Shown here one piece after another: positions 50,044 through 62,300 of a stretch of DNA of 64,000 bases. This DNA is from Scenedesmus sp. ARA3 (Eukaryota > Chlorophyta > Chlorophyceae > Sphaeropleales > Scenedesmaceae). The notes beneath the pieces were generated by a model. The model was given only the letters and a program-made list of their open reading frames with translations, was not told where the DNA came from and ran no database searches. The stretch is taken from the NCBI GenBank assembly GCA_004335835.1, contig RWJK01001438.1:1-64000 (forward strand), written 5' to 3'. The position numbers and the translations under genes are program-made. The first letter of the stretch is position 1. Every line of letters begins with the position of its first letter.

Positions 50044-51244
50044 CTCAACAGCGTTTCGTGAAGAGTAAAGAAAACAAGTAGTCACGCTTTACTTGACGAA
50101 AGAAGGTGTGTTAAACCACTTTGAAGGCTCTTTTGGTGTATGCGCTGCCCTGCCTGCTACAAAGTGCCTATGTTGTAGTGACTTGTCACTTTTCAAAGCT
50201 ACAGCCACTCGAGTCGGCCGCTGACGCTTAAAGTGCTATGTAAAGCACTAAACGTATCGCCTTAATATAATGTAAATAACGAAAGGCTGTTCACCGGTGG
50301 CAATGGAACTAGTGACTTGGCTGTAGCAGCGAAGCAGCTGCACAGTGGACCGGTAGAGTGCACTGCCGGAGGTGACAGCCCGGCAACCAGTATGTACCAT
50401 GACGCCCATGCTCCCACGTAGCTGCTGTCCCACTTATTTCGTACAACAACTGTGAAACATCTTGTGAAGTAGTGCAGCACTCATCGATCACTGGCAATGC
50501 TGGTACAGCAGCAGAATACTTTGGCGACGTACAGCACCCAACTCAAGCGCTGCGGCTGCGAATCTCAAGGTCACCATCAACGTCGACGCTTAAGCTGTAA
50601 ACCTCTCGCATGCTGGTGCTGATCGACACGTTCAGGAGCAGCTCTCTCGATGATGCAGTTGCTGCACTCCTTTCCGGCGTCTGCAGCTCCACGGACAGCA
50701 CACGCACGCAGGTAACCGACTATAAGTCTGATCCAAAGCTAAGATAGGGCTAGCTATCTGCTGCAGGTGCTTCAGGGCGCCCCAGCTGCTGCTACTGCTG
50801 TGCTGATTACTGCTGTGATGCGCGCTGCCGCTGCAGCAGACATATCGCCTGCGCCTTGAGCTTATTCAGCCTCAAAGCAGCCACAAGCAGCGCAGGGAGC
50901 CGGATCTTACGCATGCTACGTTTGAAGCGCGTGTAGCCGCTGGCAGCAGCAGTGCTTTGCGGTCAGTCACTGTCTGGCACCGCCTCAACAGCACCAATCC
51001 GGCCACCGCCTCCAAGGTTAGGTCGATACAGCACAAACAGCATGATCTGAAGGATACAGCACAAACAGCATGATCTGAAGGATACAGCACAAACAGCATG
51101 ATCTGAAGGATACAGCACAAACAGCATGATCTGAAGGATACAGCACAAACAGCATGATCTGAAGGATACAAATAGCCTGCTTCTTATAATTGATCTGCTG
51201 CATGCTGATCCAGTTGTGGCTGGACATCCTGCTGCTGCTAATGC
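50044..51244. other. Intergenic region with 28-bp minisatellite
   Basis: AT-richer DNA between two divergent genes (minus start 50043, plus start about 51245 or later). No gene is recognisable; the only feature is the tandem array at 51025-51164. Confidence 0.5.
51025..51164. repeat. Five near-identical copies of a 28-bp unit
   Basis: Unit begins GATACAGCACAAACAGCATG; five head-to-tail copies with exact 28-bp spacing and a partial sixth at 51165. No unique spacers, so this is a minisatellite and not a CRISPR-like array. Confidence 0.93.
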
Positions 51245-53104
51245 ATGTCCAATGCTGCAATGTATCGGCAGACTGCTGTTTTCTCAGTTCCTCTTACAAC
51301 CATGTTACGCAAGCGGCAAAACACACCACCGACACAGATGTTCATACCTGTTGTGGTGCTGTGGGTGCAGGGCTACACTGTGCACTGCCATGGCTGCGGC
51401 TGTAACAGCCCGCCCCTGGCTAATGAGCAGCAGGCACTGCAGTACGCGCAGCAACATGTGATCAGCAGCGACAGCAGCAGCAGCAACCGCAGCCGCCTGT
51501 ATGCTAGCGGCACTGCAGCCAGCCAGCAGCCACCACTGTGCAGCAACTTGCTGCAGTATGTGGCACAAGAGCTGAGCTGTACAGCTGCAAATGTTGAGGC
51601 GCAGGCATCTGCAGTTGATGCGTGCATAGTGCAGGTGCTGGCTCGTGCACTAGCACTTGCAGCGCTGCATATTGTTGCTAGCACACAGCCTGGGCAGCAG
51701 CAGCAACTACAGCCAGACAGTCAGTTCAAACCTACCGCAGCAGCGGCAGCAGCAGTTGCAGCAGCATGTGATGCTGCATCGCTGGCACCCATGCCAGCAG
51801 CAGCAGAGCTGCAGCCGTGGCGCGGTTGGGCCATCAGCTGCCTGACAAGCGACACACAGCTCATCACTGCCGTCAATGACTGGCTGAGGCCTAGCTTGCA
51901 TAGCTGGCGGCTGCACAACGGCAGCAGCAGCAGCAGCAGCAGTGGTGCGCAGCAGCTGCGTGCTAGCCTGCTGGATGTTATAACGCAGCCGCCGTATATT
52001 GCTGTAGCCCAGCAGGGTGCAGAGGCTGTAGTGGAAAAGCTGGCGGTGCTGCTGAAAAGGTATGCGTGTGAACACAATGCACAGCAGGCAGCAGCTACAG
52101 CAGCAGCAGCAATGACACCACGCAGCTGCATCACAACTGGTGATTGCAGCATCCTCTCTAGTAGCAGCAGGAGCAGCAGCAGCAGCAGCGCTGGTGCGTT
52201 GCTGGAAGATCTGCTGTCAGGCGATCCTGTGTTCAGCCAGCTGCTGCCACCTCAACGTGTGCCAGCACTGCTCAGCCGAGCAGGCATCAGCAGCTTGGCA
52301 GCTGTTGAGGCAGCAATGCAGCAGCCGTTCATAACTGACACGCATGTGCAAGTGTGTGCGCGGTGCGGCCTGTCGCCTGGCGGCCTAAGGGGGTTGAAGT
52401 ACAGCGCCCAGCTGCGGGGCTGCAGCTACTGCACAGTGTGCGTGTGCATCAATTGCATTGCCAAGTATGAGGCACCAACGGCAGCAGCAGCAGCAGCAGG
52501 GGTCAAAGCAGTAGCAGCAGCAGCTGCTGCGTCGCCGTGGCCCCACGGGCTGTGCATGTGGTGCCAGGATCATGCTGATGCACAAGCCTTTGTTGCCAGC
52601 TGCTGCAGCAGCAGCAGCAGCAACAGCGGGCTGTTTGCATGGCAGCAAGGGCCAGCGACAGCAGCAGATGTAGAAGCGGCTGCTGCTGCCGGTGTGCCGC
52701 TCACGCTGCCTCAGCAGCAGCTGCTGCTGACCTGCCAGCCGAGCTGCCCTAGCGGGGTCGGCCTGAGCAGATGCAGCTGGCGGCTGGTTCAACCGCCCAG
52801 TAGCAGGCAGCTGCAGATGCCACCTGGCTACCTTGCACTGCAAGTGCAAGAGGAGGCTGAGGTGCAGCAGATGCCTCTGGATCATGCAGCAGCAGCAGCA
52901 GCAGCAGAAGGTGGCGCAGTGTCTGCTGCTGCTGGCTTGCTGCTGCTGGGTCCTGATGGGCTGTTGGCTGTCAGCTTGCAGGAAGCAGTGAGCAGGGCAG
53001 AGCAGCAGGCATTGCAGGCAGACACGCAATACAAACGTGCACAGAGGCAGCAGCAACAGCTGCAGCTGCACCTGGAGCTACAGCAGCAGCTGCGACAGCA
53101 GCAA

Positions 53105-53195
<91 letters not shown>

Positions 53196-53396
53196 TGCAG
53201 CAGCAGCCTGTGCGAGTAGTGGAAAGGCAGCCGGCGTTGAAGCGACACGATCAGCAGCAGCCGCCACATGGCTGGTCATCACAGCAGCAGCCACAACAGC
53301 ACTTGCAGCAGCAGCAGCAGCAGCAGCAGGTGGGCGGCTGTTTACAGCACCCACCAACGCCGGAACTGCAAGAAGGCTGCGTTCCACATGCTAGCC

Positions 53397-53439
<43 letters not shown>

Positions 53440-54511
53440 CAATAGTACAGACAGAAGTAGCAAGCACAGCAGGCCTAGTCCTAGCAATTCCGCTGCTGCG
53501 GCTCCTGCGCCGCAGCTCAATAGTCAGCCGATGCAGCTGCAGCCAGCCTGCCACCTGCAGCAGCTGCTGCAGCACCTCATGGCCCGGCATCAGCAGCTGG
53601 CTGCAAGCTGGCAGGCTAGTAAAAACAAACTGGATTGGCAGGGGCTGCAGATGCTGTCACAGATCGCCACAGCACTGTCGAGCCTTCCTGCCAGCAGCAG
53701 CAAGCAAGACTTTGCGCAGTGCCTGCTGCAGCCGCTGCCAGCAGAGCTGGCTCCTGGCGGGGCGCAGGTGTCACATGGTGGTGGAAGTAACAGTGTTAGT
53801 GACAACGTAACAGGTGTGGCGGCTGGCAGGAGGGGCAGCAGCGGCGGTAGCAGCTGCATGCTGCTGGATCTGCTGCTGTTCAGTTGGCTGGCAGAGGTGC
53901 AGCAGACCGGCTGCGAGGTGATGCAAGGAGCCGCGGCAGCAGCAGCAGCAGCAGCACAAGGCAACGGCAGCAGCAGTGTGCGTGAGGTGCTTGCTGGCAC
54001 GTGTGTGCTGCTGCTGGCGCTGCTGGTGCAGTGCTGGCAGCCGGCAGCTGCTGAGGCAGCCGTCGCCGACGCAGCAGCAGCAGCAGCAGCAGAGCCTGCA
54101 GCCCAACTTGCCGCACAGCCTGCAGCAGCACAGCTTGCAGCCACAGCAGAGCCTGCCAGCGCTGTCGCAGCTGCGACAGCAGCAGCAGCAGCAGCGGATC
54201 CTTCAGTAGCAGCAGAGCCTACAGCAGAGGCCACCAGCATCACCAATCTCAAGCTGCAGCTGGCAGCTGGCCTGGTGCAAGGCACTGCGCTGCTGCTGCT
54301 GCACTGGCCAGACAGCAGCAGCAGCAGCAGTGACAGCAGCAGCAGCAGCAGTGCTGCTGCTGCTGCTGGGCGAGCAGCCATGCACAGGTTGGGCATGGCG
54401 AGGGTGTGGAAGCAGCAGCTGCTTGAGTTTGGGGAGGGGCTGGACCTGCCTGCTGCTGTGCGGGTGGTGCAGCAGCAAGTGGAGGGGATGTGGGGGCTGT
54501 GCGGGGTGTAG
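51245..54511 (+). CDS. Large Gln/Ala-rich protein with a Cys cluster, function unknown
   Basis: A continuous frame of up to 1088 residues ending at 54511. The true start is uncertain: ATG 51245 and ATG 51302 are in frame, or coding begins at an acceptor before GYTVHCHGCGCN near 51370. Non-repetitive segments include TVHCHGCGCNSPP, a region DPVFSQLLPPQRVPALLSRA, and a Cys cluster (VCARCGLSPGG, GCSYCTVCVCINCIAKYE, LCMWCQDHAD) spaced like a zinc-binding unit. A Gln tract of about 30 lies at 53111-53202. The C-terminal helix (WKQQLLEFGEGLDLPAAVR) is duplicated downstream of the stop. I recognise no family. Such Gln-rich proteins are often nuclear regulators, but that is only inference. Confidence 0.65.
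53111..53202 (+). repeat. CAG/CAA array coding poly-Gln
   Basis: About 30 Gln codons, mostly CAG with a few CAA interruptions, in the 1088-residue protein. Confidence 0.9.
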
Positions 54512-54639
54512 GCTGACCTGCAACAGCACTATGCATGATTCTTGTGTTTCTGAAAGTTCACGGATAGCCTGTTGGGGAGCCGTTGGCTCGGCCAGTGACA
54601 TGCTTACAGCAGTTCAAAGGGTTGAGCAGCAGCGGTGGA

Positions 54640-54830
54640 AGCAGCAGCTGCTTGAGCTGGTGGAGGGGCTCGACCTGGAGGCAGGCAGGCAGGCTGCCTG
54701 CTGCTGTGCGGGTGGTGCAGCAGCAAGTTGGGGGTATTCGGGGGCTGTGCGGGCTGTAGGCTGATGTGGAAAAGCACCATGCAAATATCTTTTTGAATTT
54801 TGAAGGACACGGATAGCCTGTTGGGGAGCT
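54640..54830 (+). repeat. Second copy of the 3' end of the preceding gene
   Basis: The block coding KQQLLEFGEGLDL (from about 54411) plus the stop region and about 80 nt of 3' UTR (including GGATAGCCTGTTGGGGAGC) recurs here with indels; the copy reads KQQLLELVEGLDLEAG and then diverges. Confidence 0.85.
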
Positions 54831-55232
54831 GATTTGGCTCCCCCAGTCACACTGATGGCTCGTAGCAGTCAAAGCGTTGAGCAGCAGGAGCATGGGTTTG
54901 CAGGAGCAGCCAGTGCTGCATGCACAGGCACGTGTTCGCGGGCCCGGTCCCGTGAGCACAGCACTCATTCGTGCTCTTTTTACGTGTCATTACCATTTGG
55001 AAGGGTCCAGTAGTGTGCTGCACAATTGTGTTTCTGCCTGGCCCAGGCTGCATCAGGTGCACTTGACACCACACTAGACACACTGTTGGTGCAGCATCAT
55101 GGAGTGAGCACAACAAGAGTGCTCTGAGGTGAGATCACAAGAAGCAACACAAGCAGCAAACATCTGCTGTACTACAGAGCTAAGCTCTAGACTAGTTGTG
55201 CAGGTGAGAACAGAAGAACAGACGGTTGTGTC

Positions 55233-55553
55233 TCAGCAGCCGACATACTTGTGTCCACATTCAACCGTCCAACCTGAATCGTACACACCACACACCACGG
55301 AGCAGGAACTGGTCGCACCTGGTTTGTTTTGAACCAAGCGTTCAATGTCACTGGACCTCTTGTTGAGCATGTGAGCATTGGGTTGCTCTGCTGGGGTAGG
55401 CAACTCACTCTTGGCCACGTTGCGTGCACTGAGCTGCAAGACGGCCTCGTCGTCAGCCTGCTGCATATTATCCCAATTAGAAGCAGAGCCTGCTGCTGCT
55501 GCTGCTGCCTTGCTGCAACAGCTGCTGCTGCTGCTGCTGCTGCCCTGCTGCAA
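55233..55553 (-). CDS. Possible small gene or exon, weakly supported
   Basis: After a Ser/Ala-rich start derived from a CTG array, the frame continues with charged, ordinary-looking sequence (ADDEAVLQLSARNVAKSELP, then NAHMLNKRSSDIERLVQNKP) and ends shortly after a Cys-containing tail. A GTGCGA after NKPG could be a splice donor. No family is recognised and no partner exon was found. Confidence 0.25.
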   Translation of the reverse strand: MQQGSSSSSSSCCSKAAAAAAGSASNWDNMQQADDEAVLQLSARNVAKSELPTPAEQPNAHMLNKRSSDIERLVQNKPGATSSCSVVCGVYDSGWTVECGHKYVGC

Positions 55554-55555
55554 CA

Positions 55556-55598
<43 letters not shown>

Positions 55599-56346
55599 CT
55601 GCTAGCTACTAATGCTGCTGCACTGACGTCCACAGCCGTTGATTGGGTGTTCTACACGGCAGATAATGAAGCAAACAACATTGCACAAACCACAAAATTC
55701 CGAGGGGAAGGGGGGGGGGGAGCAGCAAGCGAATTTTCGGAACATGCGGCACACGCTTGACCCCGGGTAAGCGATTGAGGCAAATGGGTACAAGTTGATC
55801 CACCCCGGGTAAGCGATGTTAGGCCCGTTTTCATTAATTCGGTGTCTCAGTCTCAAATACACCGCCCCCCAGCACTGGACAACGCCCTAAAAAACCCTGC
55901 TGGTTTTGTCTTGGGTCATGTAACATATTATGCAGTAATCAACTATTAGCTGGGGCAAAGTTGCACGTTGATAAGGGACGGCCACATTCAAACGCTGTCA
56001 CATGTGAACCACCTCAACTGCCTGACTGCTCATCTTCACTTGACTCCGGTCCAAACGGAACGAGAACCGCCGTTGCGTGACGTTCAATAAATGCGACACG
56101 AAAAAGTACGTTTGAAGCTTAAATGACGCGTCGATCGCCATTGGGATTTGATTGCGTCAAGCAGCACAGTACCCGAACACTATCTGTTGCTGCCTGCCTA
56201 AGACATCGCCTTACCACTGGATTTGGCCCCTGATAGCACCGATCACGATTGAATGGAGGATCTAGTGTGCAGTATGTAAAGCAACCAGCTCGGGCTGGGA
56301 GGACGTGCAGCCAGACAGCAGCAGAAGCAGCACCTAGCAAGGCAGC

Positions 56347-59300
56347 ATGGACCAAGACACGCACAGGAGTGCTGCTCAGCTGCTTGCTCGCGTGGAGGAG
56401 CTCTTTGCTGACAGTGAATCCATCGTTGTTGCTGCCTTCGAGGTAGGCCCGTGCAGCAGCAGGCAGCATACAGCGGCGTAGTGCCTAATTGAGCAGTTGA
56501 TGCTCAGTATGCAGGTGCACTGCCACTGCCATTGCCTGGGCCCTGTGCAGCACTATGCAGCTATGCAGCATTCAACACCTGCAACATGTCATTGAGGAGT
56601 AGGCGTATGGTGTGTTGCTGCATTACATCAGCGGGTGAAGTGCTCCGAGCTGCTGTCTTGCCTGTGGGCCAGATGGGTGCTAGGCTTTCAAAGCCTTAAT
56701 CACCTATGCAATGGCTGCAGCATGCCAAGCAGATGGGTCAAATCGGCAATGGCTGCAGCATGCCAAGCATCTGAATCACACATCAGCGCCGCATAGTGAG
56801 CATGCCCTGAGCTGCAACTAGTCCAACATGCCAACTGGCTATTGTTGTATTTGGCGGGGCGTGAACCATGCTGTCCTGCAGGCTCACAAGGTGTCCCACT
56901 CATCGGAGTCAACAGGCGCACAGCTGCTCAAAGCACTTGGCGGCAAGGTGAGCAGAAAGAGCGCCGCAGCAGGCAGCTGGTCATATGTCCAACAGTGCAA
57001 TTAGCCTGCCACACACGGAGGAGAGGAGAGAGAGAGCCGCAGCTGGCAGCAGGTTGATAGCTGCGGACTGCCACCAGCAGACTGCATAGCATGTAGTGCG
57101 CACCAAAGTGCAGCAGCAGCAGGTGTGGCTGGTGACGGGCGCAGTGCAGCTGACACAGCCTGCAGTGTTCAGTGTGCCTATCAGCATATGCAATGGCATA
57201 TGCAATGCCTGAGTTATTTGGCCTTGCCGCTGCTGCGGGCGTTTGCGGGCGAGACGCTGCGCAGCGTGGTGCTCATGTTCACCGTGAAGCGCAGCCTGGC
57301 TGACCGCGGCTTCCAGGCGGCACTGCACTTGAACATGCTGCAAGTATTTGTGCCACGCAGGTTGCGCTGCTGCTGCTGCTGCTGCTGCGGGTGTTTTGCA
57401 CATGACGCGCTGCGCTTCAAGGTGCTGAATACCATGCTGCTGCTGCTGCTGCTGTTGCAGGCCTTTGCGCGCGAAGCCCTGCGCAGCGTGGTGCTCATGT
57501 TCACAGTGAAGCGCAGCCTGGCAGACAGGGGCTTCCAGGCGGCGCTGCACTTTGCGCGGCCGCTGCTGCTGGGCCAGGGCGGCACCCGCAGCAGCAGCGA
57601 TGACGGCGGCGGCAACCCACGCCTCGAGGTGCGTTCACGTGACAATTGCTTTGCGCAGTGGACGTGCACAGCACATAACGCAGTCGAGGACGTTCTGCTT
57701 GTGCAGACGCGCTAGTGATAGGCCGCAGTGTTCTGCGATGGTCAGTGGATTGGTGTGCGTAGTACTGGCTGCACTTTGCGCGGCCGCTGCTGCTGGGCCA
57801 GGGCGGCACCCGCAGCAGCAGCGATGATGGAGGGGGCAACCCACGGCTCGAGGTGCGCTGGCTATAACATGAGTGATGCAACATACGGTTGTGCAGTGAT
57901 TTGTGCAGCAAGTTGGTTTGAAGGACGTGCATCAGGCGCGCACCTTGTGGCAGACAGGGGTACGTCACGGTCACCTTGTCGCTTCATTCAATGTAGCAAG
58001 ATGACATGTACACGTGCTGCTTTCGTGCCTGTGCCTGCACCCCTCTGCAGCTGCGCAAGAGCTACCCCCTGAAGAGCCTGCACGTCATGCGCCTCAGCTC
58101 CCCGGGCAGAGCCTCAGGCAGGAGTGAGGCAGCGCTGATGGGCCAGGGGGCAGGCGATGCAGCGCTGCGGCGGCAGCAGGTGGGAGGGTGAAAATTTTGT
58201 AATGCTGTCGTAACGCGGCTGACAAGACTATCGCTGCGGCCACTGGACACATGGGGCCATGTGTCCTTGACCCTGTTGTGGGGCATAGGGGTTGCCGTGT
58301 GAGGGCTGTTGATGTTATCTGTGCTCCAGGCAGGGCCGCAGATAGGTCGGAGGCGGCCCTGCTGGGCCAAGTGGCAGGCGGAGATGCAGCGCTGCGACGG
58401 CAGGTGGGGTGATCTGGAACTACAGTTGATGTGGGTTTCGAATGACGTGTCTGCAGGCTGGCAGCAGGTTGAGGTGTATGTTCAATAGATGTCTGAACAT
58501 TTGCTAATGCAGCTCGTCACCAGTTGGTTGTGTCTCCTGCTGCTGCTGCTGCTGGCTCAGGTGCTGGAGCTGCGATGCGCCAGCCACCATGCGCAGCCGG
58601 AGCACCGTGCACAGTACCTGCTGCCTGACGGCCACACTGCCATGTTCTTCGCCAGCCTGGCGGTGCAGCTGCTGCGGTACGCACCACATGACATGTGTTA
58701 TGTATCAGGTGTTATTGTGTTATGTTAGGGTGATGCTGCGTGTTGCTGCAGCGTGCAGACTGTCGTTCAAACATTCCTGCTGTTGTGTTGTGGTGTCAGT
58801 CACATGTCGACATGTGTTGCTGCTGCTGCTGCTGCTGCTGCCGTGCAGGCACCAGGATGCTGTGCTGCCCAGCATCTCTGGTGTGACCTTGGAGCGGGAG
58901 GTTGCCCGGTGGGCCAGCGACAACACTCCCATGTATTCACACACATATTGTTCCTGCCTCCGCTGCTGCTGCTGCTGCCCCTGCTGCTGCTGCTGCTGCT
59001 GCTGCTGCAGGCACCAGGATGCTGTGCTGCCGAGCATTGCTGGTGTGACGATGGAGCGGCTGGATGCCTGGTGGGCCAGCCACAAGGAGGAGGTCACTGC
59101 AGGCCTGTCATCTTTTGCGCTGGAGGTGGTCACTCCGGGAGCTATACTGGTGCGTGTTTTGGGGGAAAGAGAGCCTACAAAGGCAGCGCGAGGTGTGACA
59201 GGGGGAGGAACAGCAGAAAACAGAGTGTCTGATTGGGATGGAGCTGCAGCACGTGTGTGTCTTTTGAGTGTGGCATGTTTGGCATTGCGCGCCTGGTGGG

Positions 59301-62300
59301 CCAGCCACAAGGAGGAGGTCACTGCGGGGCTGTCATCGTTTGCGCTTGAAGTTGTGACGCCAGGCGCAATATTGGTGAGGCAGGGTTGTAGCGGTTGTGT
59401 GATTGGGGTGTGAGGGAGAGGGGAAGGCAGAAAGGGACGGGAGAAATGTGTGTGCTTGTTGAGCGGGGTTCCATTGCTTGTGTGTGTTGGGTGTGCCATG
59501 TTTGGCTTGGTGGGCCAGCCACAAGGAGGAAGTCACCGCAGGGCTGTCCTAATCTGGAAGTTGTGACGCCGGCGCAGTACTGGTGCGCTGCTGCTGCTGG
59601 GAAGAGAAGGGCAGAGAGGGGCAGTGGCACGGAGGGATTGGGAGACGGGACCTGATGTACTGATTCGCGCCAAGTGTATGATATGTATCCACGTGCAATG
59701 TGTGCAAACTCTGCAACTTGTCAATATCATCTATATACAATACATTCATGCTTTCCACAGGTGGGGCGCTCGCCAGAGAACTCATCTGCTGCTGATTCGC
59801 TGATGCGCACCAAGCATACACACCACCACATTTGTGCATGCCCAAGCAAGCAAAAACCCTAACACTCTTTCTGTTTGCCGCAGGTTGGGCGCTCGCCGGA
59901 GGACTCATCTGCTGCTGATGTGCTGATGTCAGCCAAGGAGGCGGCTGACCTCAATCTCTCCATGCGTGCCCCTGCTTGCTGCTGTGTCTTACGCTTGACG
60001 CAGGTGGGGCGCTCGCCCGAGGACAGCAGTGCTGCTGACGTGCTGATGTCAGCCAAGGAGGCGGCTGACCTCACGGAGCTGCTGGCCAGCTTCGACATGG
60101 GTCTGGGGGAGGCAGATGCCTTCGCAGCAGCGCTGCAGGTGGGGTTTTTTTTGGGGTTTTCTGGGGACAATTTAGCAGGGTGACCAGGGTTCATCACGCT
60201 TCAGGGCACAGCCGCAGCAGCAGCAGCAGCGTTTGGAGGCCTGCGCAGCAGCAATTGCATGATGGCGGGGTTGTTGCTGGGCAGGGCAGGGCAGGCAGAC
60301 CTCACGGAGCTGCTGGCCAGCTTCGACATGGGCCTGGGAGATGCGGACGCTTTTGCGGCAGCACTGCAGGTGGGCGTTTTGGTTTTGGCCAGCCAAGCGG
60401 TTGTGACCCTGTTGTGCGGCAGATATGGCACAAGACACCATGTTTGTTACCCTCACCACGGAGTGAGGCGGCCGGGCGTCGAACCCGGGTCTTCAGGTTG
60501 GATGGCCGATGCCAGCTGTGACATGGGCCTGGGGGAGGCGGACGCCTTCGCAGCAGCGCTGCAAGTATGTGCTGGTTGTTATCATATTGTGCCGTGATGC
60601 TCTGCACTGTGACTGTTTAGGCGTGCATGCAGCAGGCCCTGCAGTGCTGCAGGCTCGTGCATGGCCTGCTGGCGCAGCTTCTGTCTGGGTGGTTGCCTTT
60701 GTGAAACTGCTGCAGGCGGCGGCTGCCGAGCTTTTCACTATGCCGTGTCTGTTACTTCCTTGCTCCCACAGTGTCTTATCGCTTCATCCTGCATGTTACC
60801 CTGCTCGCTGAATTGTCTGTTTCCATATTGCAGGAAGAGGCAGCCGCGCTGGAGGCAGCCAACGTGGCTGCGCTGCTGGGCTGTGGCCCTGCTGTGGAGG
60901 GCGTGCTGGGGCAGCTGCGGCTGTGCTGTTGTTGTTTGTGCCTGACTGTTGCCTTGGCAATCGTGTGCAGGTACAAGGGGCTTCTTTTAAGCAGGGCAGC
61001 GCTGGGCCTGACAGCGCTGATGGCCAGCTTATATGTGTTCAACTGTCTTGCTGTTTCGCCCCTGCAGGAGGAGGCTGCTGCGCTGGAGGCTGCCAACGTG
61101 GCTGCGCTGCTGGGCTGTGGGCCTGCTGTGGAGGCCGTGCTGGGGCAGCTGCGGCTGTGCTGTCCTTCTGTTCTCTGTTGTTTGTGCCTGACTGTTGCCT
61201 TGGCAATGGTCTGCAGGTACATGGGGCTTGTGCAGCGTCTTGGTCGCCTTCATCCAGCATCACTTTGCCCTTCCAAATGTCTGCTGCCAATTTGCAGGAG
61301 GAGGCCGCTGCGCTGGAGGCGGCCAATGTTGCTGCGCTGCTGGGCTGCGGGCCTGCTGTTGAGGGCGTGCTGGGGCAGCTGCGGCACACACAGGCGGTGC
61401 TTGACGACCTGGACCAGAGCTTGCAGGTGTGCTTTGTTGATTATGTCACGCTGGTTATGTTGTTTACTGCTGTTTACTGCTGTTTACTGGGCATGAGCTG
61501 GGCGTGATCCAAGGTCGGCTGCAGGCGGGTGCTTGACGACCTGGACCAGAGCCTGCAGGTGTGTAGAAGTGTGTGCATGTGTGTGGGGGGGNNNNNNNNN
61601 NNNNNNNNNNNNNNNNNNNNNNNNNNNNNNNNNNNNNNNNNNNNNNNNNNNNNNNNNNNNNNNNAGGGGGAGGCCGCCGGCTGTGCTTGATGACCTGGAC
61701 CAGAGGCTGCAGGGGTGATGCTGAGGCTGAAATTGTGGTTGTGTGCTTTTGACAGTTGATCTTGAACCGGCTGCCAGGTCCATGATTCAAAGCTGCGCCA
61801 CATGCGCGATGGCATAGCAGCAAATGAGCCAGCAACAGCAGCTGGTTCATGTGCTGCAGATCAACCCTGGCCATGCTTTGTGCTGCTGCAGGTGTTTGAC
61901 TTCAAGCTGCGCCACATGCGTGACGACATAGCCGCCATCAAGGCCAGCAACAACAGCCTGGAGCACTCAATGAACCTGACTTTCAGAAAAGCCTACTGCC
62001 TTGCACCTCACCTGCCGCAGGTCATTGACTAAAGCGCAACAAGTAATTACCAGTCCGTTGCCATAAATCATCCAATGCCCATTCTTTTGCTGCTTGCTGT
62101 GCTGCAGGTGTTTGACTTTAAGCTGCGCCACATGCGTGATGACATAGCAGCCATAGAGGCCAGCAACAACAGCCTGGAGCGCCAGGCGCGCCACAACACG
62201 GCACTCAGCAGGCTGCTGGAGCAGCTGCTGGGGGGCCTGGGCGTTGACAGGCACCTGACAGCTGCCCTGGAAGCACCAGACCTGAAGCTCGACAGGTGCG

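Larger units (their letters stand above)
54512..56346. other. Intergenic region with gene-end duplication
   Basis: Begins with the 3' UTR of the preceding gene and a second copy of that gene's end. A CTG array (about 55494-55597) and an AT-richer part with a G-run at 55710-55719 follow. Two copies of CCCCGGGTAAGCGAT lie about 41 bp apart (about 55761 and 55802). The SEC3 promoter should be at the right end. Confidence 0.5.

Noticed and set aside
51025..51164. Regular short repeats considered as a CRISPR array
   Set aside because: Units abut with no unique spacers and the DNA is eukaryotic nuclear.
57238..57336. First copy of SEC3 exon 3 as the genuine exon
   Set aside because: Its acceptor lacks AG and it diverges after 30 codons, whereas the copy at 57461 has both splice sites and the full sequence.
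60421..60520. Functional tRNA gene
   Set aside because: Only the T-arm is convincing; acceptor, D and anticodon stems do not pair.
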